Assembly (NCBI GenBank): GCA_032622095.1
Contig: CP136067.1
Span: 43,381,549 to 43,445,548, forward strand
Direction of reading: 5' to 3'
Length of the DNA: 64,000 bases
From: Siphonodentalium dalli
Taxonomy: Eukaryota; Mollusca; Scaphopoda; Gadilida; Siphonodentaliidae
The stretch's first letter is position 1, and each line of letters opens with the position of its first letter. The notes beneath the pieces were generated by a model. The model did no database searches, had not been told where the DNA came from, and worked only from the letters and a program-made list of their open reading frames with translations. The position numbers and the translations under genes were made by a program. This document shows positions 59,552-64,000 of this stretch, piece after piece.

Positions 59552-59882
59552 GTGATGGTACAACACGTTCCAGCATACGGGGTATTGGTCGCATGTTTTA
59601 TCCTGCTGCATATATTACTTATAGTGGAGACTTCAATTACATCAGAGTCGTTCAGACGCCTGCGGCAGCTAGATGGAGCACTCGTTCCCGGAAATGACGT
59701 CACGATCAGCAACACGATGAACAGTCGTCTGTTTTGCGCAGAACAGTGCATGATTGCCGGTTGCGTTTCTTTCATTCACAATAAAGAGAGAAAATCATGC
59801 TTTTTCTACAACAGACTGCTTACAACCGCAGACGTGAACGGTCCCCCCGAGGACAGTGTCACGTATATCATGCTGAAAAACG
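59552..59882 (+). CDS. first coding exon of a secreted PAN/apple-domain protein
   Basis: The frame gives 110 residues plus one base before a GTAAGT donor at 59883. Residues 1-29 form a signal peptide (VLVACFILLHILLIV core). Residues 52-110 look like a PAN/apple module: SRLFCAEQCMIAGCVSFIHN and KSCFFYN give the C-x3-C-x4-C-x11-C spacing (Cys62, 66, 71, 83) usual in invertebrate PAN domains, followed by YIMLKN. Such proteins are secreted or membrane-bound and often join PAN to lectin, fibrinogen-like or EGF modules; which one follows here is unknown, since later exons were not found before 64000. MM at the start allows two initiation sites. A TTAA element begins 50 bases after the donor. Confidence 0.8.
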
Positions 59883-59931
59883 GTAAGTTTCTTCATTTCT
59901 AGCAGTTTTGGTGAAAAGTGAAAATAATTAT

Positions 59932-60419
59932 TTAAAGGCCCACTCTTGAAAGTTCGAACCCCAGATCACGAATATAAGATATATGCCATATTATATACCA
60001 TTTGAAAGAGGAAGCTCCAAAACATTGTATTATTAAATTATCCGGTGCAATAAACTGTGACCATGTTGTTTTTGTTGAGTTACTGATGTGATTTTGTGCT
60101 TAAGTTTATTCTGAATTCTGGTGAAAAGAGTATTATTTCCAATGGGGGGAATAACTCTCTGTCCTAAAGATAGAGTTAATCCCATCCATTGAAAATAAAT
60201 TTGTAGTTTTAATTTTGTTGCATTCTGCGACTGCGAGCCATAACGGGGGAAATCTTTCTAGCTGTTTTCTATTTCTCTATGGGCATCTTCTGAGACACAG
60301 ACGTTTCAAATGGTGATGAGTTATTTTAATCATATTTTATGGCACATATTGTTATTAAAACCGTATATCAAGGTACTATACAAAATAATCGGTGACTCGC
60401 AAATTAAGTGGGCTTTTAA
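59932..60419. mobile_element. AAGGCCCACT element (family G, copy 2, reverse of copy 1)
   Basis: TTAAAGGCCCACTCTTGAAA at the left and AATTAAGTGGGCTTTTAA at the right, TTAA on both sides. The interior is the complement of 20251-20706 (CCATTTGAAAGAGGAAGCTCC; GGGCATCTTCTGAGACAC). Lies at the start of the PAN gene's first intron. Confidence 0.85.
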
Positions 60420-62322
60420 GGGGCTTGTTACACGATGAGCCCGGAAAACTCGGCTAGCCGTGAGAACCCGAATGGCATTTTATAGCCGGGAAAATTCAGT
60501 TTGACTTGCACAAAACCAGCTGTCAATCTAACTGGCAATCACCACCAATGGCGTTGATGTTCACTAAACTTTACTCACAATCATGACGCGAACATTATAT
60601 TGTATATGATATAATATATTATATATATATATTGACGTCATGTCAAATCACAACAAATCGCATTACTCTGAATGTTTGTCCGCGCTCCCATGGTATATAT
60701 GACTCGCTGTTTCACGAGCTGAGTTGTGCCGGCTAGGCGGGACGGTTTTTTTTCTCGGCTTATCGAGTTGACCCGGTTCATGTAACAGGACACCATTGTT
60801 TTAATGAGAAAGCATGACACTAAGGCATTCACTCACCAAATCAAGTTGTCCCGGCTATATATCCGAGTTGTCCCGGCTCATGCATGTATACACCCCCCTT
60901 AGTTTTCTACTAATTAACCAACGTATATATGTTGCAAAATTCCATGTAAATCTCTCGGAACTGCCTAGTTGGGGGCATGTTACATGAACCGGGACAACTC
61001 TGATTGCCGTTGCCTCGGTCACTAAAACGATGGTGTGCTTTATATATGCCGCGGCAATCGACAAGCCCGTCAACTACTATATAGCTTTGACAACTCGGTT
61101 AACAGGGACAACTCGGCTCATGTGATGATATGAAAACATGGAACGTACAGTATATAAAGAGTGTGCAATAAGCAACACACTCCACACAGGAGGAAATACA
61201 CTAAACCCACTGGATTCATCGTGATTTTTTTTGTGGTGACCCACGGTAAATGTGCTTGAACATGAATCGACATAAGTATACTGTAGACCGACCTATAAGA
61301 ATCACTGAGAATCGATACAAAACACCAACAACTATACTTAGCATATTCTACGCCATTTTGATTTATTGTATATATGTAACAATATTAACTCAATACTGAT
61401 AATAGGCTTGTCTTGATTTGTTAAACTTTTAATGACCTCGAAAAAATGACAATTTTGGACATTGTAGATCGATGCAATGCGATGTGGTCGTATATAGTGA
61501 GGTTTGGATAAAACTGCTACCACCATATTCATTACGTCATAGCGCTCGCTTATCCTCGCCACTCAAGTTTTCGGCGTTGAGTGGGTCACCGTGAATCACT
61601 CTCGCAAAAAACATCGCCACCGTGTTGAGAGCTTTGCTTATCGCACACTCTTTATGTACTGCAACACGTTTCGTATCATTCGTTGTTATAAGGATTAACT
61701 GTCATGTGGACTGTTTTTATGGAGATGTAACCGTGAGGTAAGTGGTCTTAATTTGTGTAAAACCCGAAGGGTTTTACATACAAGTTATGACCACTTACCT
61801 CACGGTTACATCTCCATAAAAACAGTCCACATGACAGTTAATCCTTATATTTATATACATTTAGCGAAAAAGCCACATTTGTAAATGTATTTAAATCGAA
61901 AAGTGTATCGCAAAACAAGCCCAAAATATCCCATAGCACATTTGGCAAAAGTTAACAGGAACAATTAAAACCCGATGATTTATTAAGTCAATCCTGCGCG
62001 AATCCAAATGCGCCCAAAACATTACGCGTTCGTCTTTCCAAACCCAAATGACGTATCGATGTTGTTATGAGCTTGCAGTTATACGCTGTTGTGCATTCAC
62101 CGAGAGATAACTGCAACTAGCCACGTGGGCGCCGACCAATCAGAATTCTGGATTCAGTGATAATAACACTTTGTGTGTAAATATATTTATATGACGTCGT
62201 CCAATATAATGACATACATTACTACTGGCATCCTGATGTGGTGATTGACAGATAGATTGAGAGATAGTAGTGTGTCCCGACTAGCCGAATTGTCCCGGCC
62301 CAAGGAACAAGACACACATTAA
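60416..62322. mobile_element. 1.9-kb element with GTTGTCCCGGCTC subrepeats
   Basis: The left end GGGGCTTGTTACACGATGAG with CTCGGCTAGCCG; the right end CTAGCCGAATTGTCCCGGCC with GGAACAAGACACACA, imperfect inverted repeats, TTAA on both sides. The left TTAA is shared with the preceding element. The word GAGTTGTCCCGGCTCATG or its complement recurs at least six times inside (60765, 60843, 60869, 60987, 61083, 61110 regions). No transposase. Confidence 0.65.
61687..61849. repeat. 163-bp near-perfect palindrome
   Basis: TATAAGGATTAACTGTCATG to GAGGTAAGTGGTC at the left, with the exact complement GACCACTTACCTCACGGTTA to CAGTTAATCCTTATA at the right. A second small hairpin (AAAACCCGAAGGGTTTT) lies at the centre. 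TTAA occurs symmetrically at 61695 and 61838. Confidence 0.92.
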
Positions 62323-64000
62323 CCCATTTGCTAGAGTCAATTTTCTGGCAGGGTTAATAGACGAGAGACTGGACATTCGGAAAATGGCAGGTCGAACCCG
62401 AAGTGCGAGATTTTCTAGTTTCCGAATGTCTAGTCATTAACTGACTTGAATGGTTTTGAAATATACAAGAATGATTTACTTTCACAATGATGAACAATAT
62501 CGATAAATCGCGATAAATGAGACATACGATAAAGAATTTCTGTCTAAAAACGGAGCGCAAGACAATGCCCATCGACAAGGTTCATATTAATATAGAGCTT
62601 CTGTACGTTGTCGCTGAGCATGCTGGAAACACAGTGTGACTTTTCGAGTTTTCGAGATCAAACTTGTGTAATATTGTGGTGTATCGACAGAGCTATGTGC
62701 CGCACCTCTATATGTTGAAATAATTTTTCGCGAGGCAATCAAAATACAATCGAACCATCTCACTTGACATCAACTCCAAATAGAATCTATTGATTTGAAT
62801 TAAATATATGGGGGACTCCACTCTGGACGATATGCTATTATGCTCCTAGAAATCTCATTCCGCCCGAGCAAAATTCCGATTCCGCGCGGTATAAGTTCCG
62901 ATTCCGCGAACGTTTTGCTCGATTTTCCACGACCATTTACTAATTGGTGTATACCGAGGGAGCATGCAACTCATGGGATGACACATTCAAATGTTAGGAT
63001 TTGTTTCTAAGGTATTCTACTCTTCACTTATTCTTTAGTCCCATATATTTCACGCTGAACTAAATTACAAGGGTTGCTCACTAAAATCCACACACACAGA
63101 AGAAAAGTATGGTGTACAAATGTGAATTTCGAAGTGAAAAAACTCATGTTTTGTAGAACAAATTGCTTACGTGTATCCGCAAACAACCCATCGTTACTTT
63201 AAAAATACAGTTGATCGAAATACGCGATTTTAGCATGAAATGTTGTCTTAAAAGTAACCCTACCATTCTTTCCGATTCTGTTTTCTGAGTGTTCCAATTC
63301 ACGACACGCACATTTTCAGCGTTCCGATTCCTGACATGGATAAATGGTTACCGCAATCCAGTTAATTGCTTCATTTTGCTGGCTCCACGGCGGTTCTACA
63401 TGACTGTAAATTGTCCTATAACGATTACCTAAGTAGAACAAGAAAACTAAGATGCATGCATCAGGTCGGCCGTGAACTATCTACCATAGAATTGTTGTAG
63501 CTATCGATTATACATTTTGAAACACCTGTCTGTATGTATGTATGTGTGTATGCATGAATGCATGTGTGTATGTGTTATAGACTCTAACACTGCTCGAATT
63601 TGGTATTTAACGTGTCAACTTGACCTCGCTCATAGGCATGTTTCTAGACCTTGACCGATCCGACTAAAATTTTGTGTGTATGACTACTTCGACCCCGGGA
63701 GCAATATGGACGGGTCCAATTTCACGTGGGACCATGTTCTCGAACGTGCTGATATAGGCATGTTTCTGGACCAATTGAACAATAGTTTGGCCAGACGCTG
63801 TATATACTGGGTACTGTCCAGATGGAGGCGATCACCAAAAAATCCCTAACTAGCCCGAACGAAGTCGAGTACATCAGCTAGTCTAATATATATTTTGGAC
63901 ATTTGTCTGTCTGTTTGTCTGTTAGCTATGGCCGGGAAAACTGCCTGACAGATTTTCGAAATTTGATACCTAGGGGAAATTATTTCCAGGGAGTATTTTG
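62323..64000. other. no further exon recognised; short repeats near the end
   Basis: Presumed intron or downstream DNA of the PAN gene. A (TGTA)/(TGCA) microsatellite lies at 63528-63575. The end (TTTGTCTGTCTGTTTGTC, 63901 on) looks like the start of another GTCTGTCTG-type repeat cut by the window edge. Confidence 0.5.

Overview
This window is animal genomic DNA: AT-rich, intron-bearing and dominated by mobile elements and tandem repeats. Only two real protein-coding genes are visible, and both are partial. Poorly preserved non-LTR retrotransposon pieces, piggyBac-like TTAA elements and repeats with GTCCGTCCG-type ends fit a marine invertebrate. A bivalve or other lophotrochozoan is a plausible guess, but the taxon is inference and not shown by the sequence.

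Layout. From 1 to 10952 the + strand carries the 3' half of a POFUT2 gene (GDP-fucose protein O-fucosyltransferase 2, family GT68). Five exons at 2879-2945, 5410-5535, 6265-6445, 9609-9738 and 10781-10952 join in one frame with GT-AG introns and end in TAA; the 5' exons lie left of the window. Its introns hold a ~165-bp tandem array, a 191-bp tandem array inside an inverted-repeat element, a 42-bp minisatellite that starts on the exon 4 splice donor, and several hairpin MITEs.

From 11 to 59.5 kb I find no intact gene. The region is a mosaic of small non-autonomous DNA transposons. Most families are bounded by TTAA, and neighbouring copies often share one TTAA. It also holds two decayed LINE fragments (35.7-36.4 and 45.2-47.1 kb), a C2H2 zinc-finger relic (32.1 kb), minisatellites, and a 7.17-kb element at 34498-41667. 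That element has very long inverted repeats with internal 82-bp subrepeats and a perfect 6-bp target duplication. Smaller inverted-repeat elements with clean target duplications lie at 24121-25010 (5 bp) and 52105-53024 (8 bp).

From 59552 to 59882 there is a convincing first coding exon on the + strand: signal peptide plus a PAN/apple-type cysteine pattern, ending in a GTAAGT donor. Two back-to-back TTAA elements (59932-62322) fill the start of its first intron. I could not find the next exon before the window ends.

The two genes are unrelated as far as can be seen. POFUT2 acts in the endoplasmic reticulum on thrombospondin type 1 repeats; the PAN-domain product is predicted to be secreted or surface-exposed. 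The unusual content is in the repeats: chains of TTAA elements, repeated double hairpins, and the long-inverted-repeat element.
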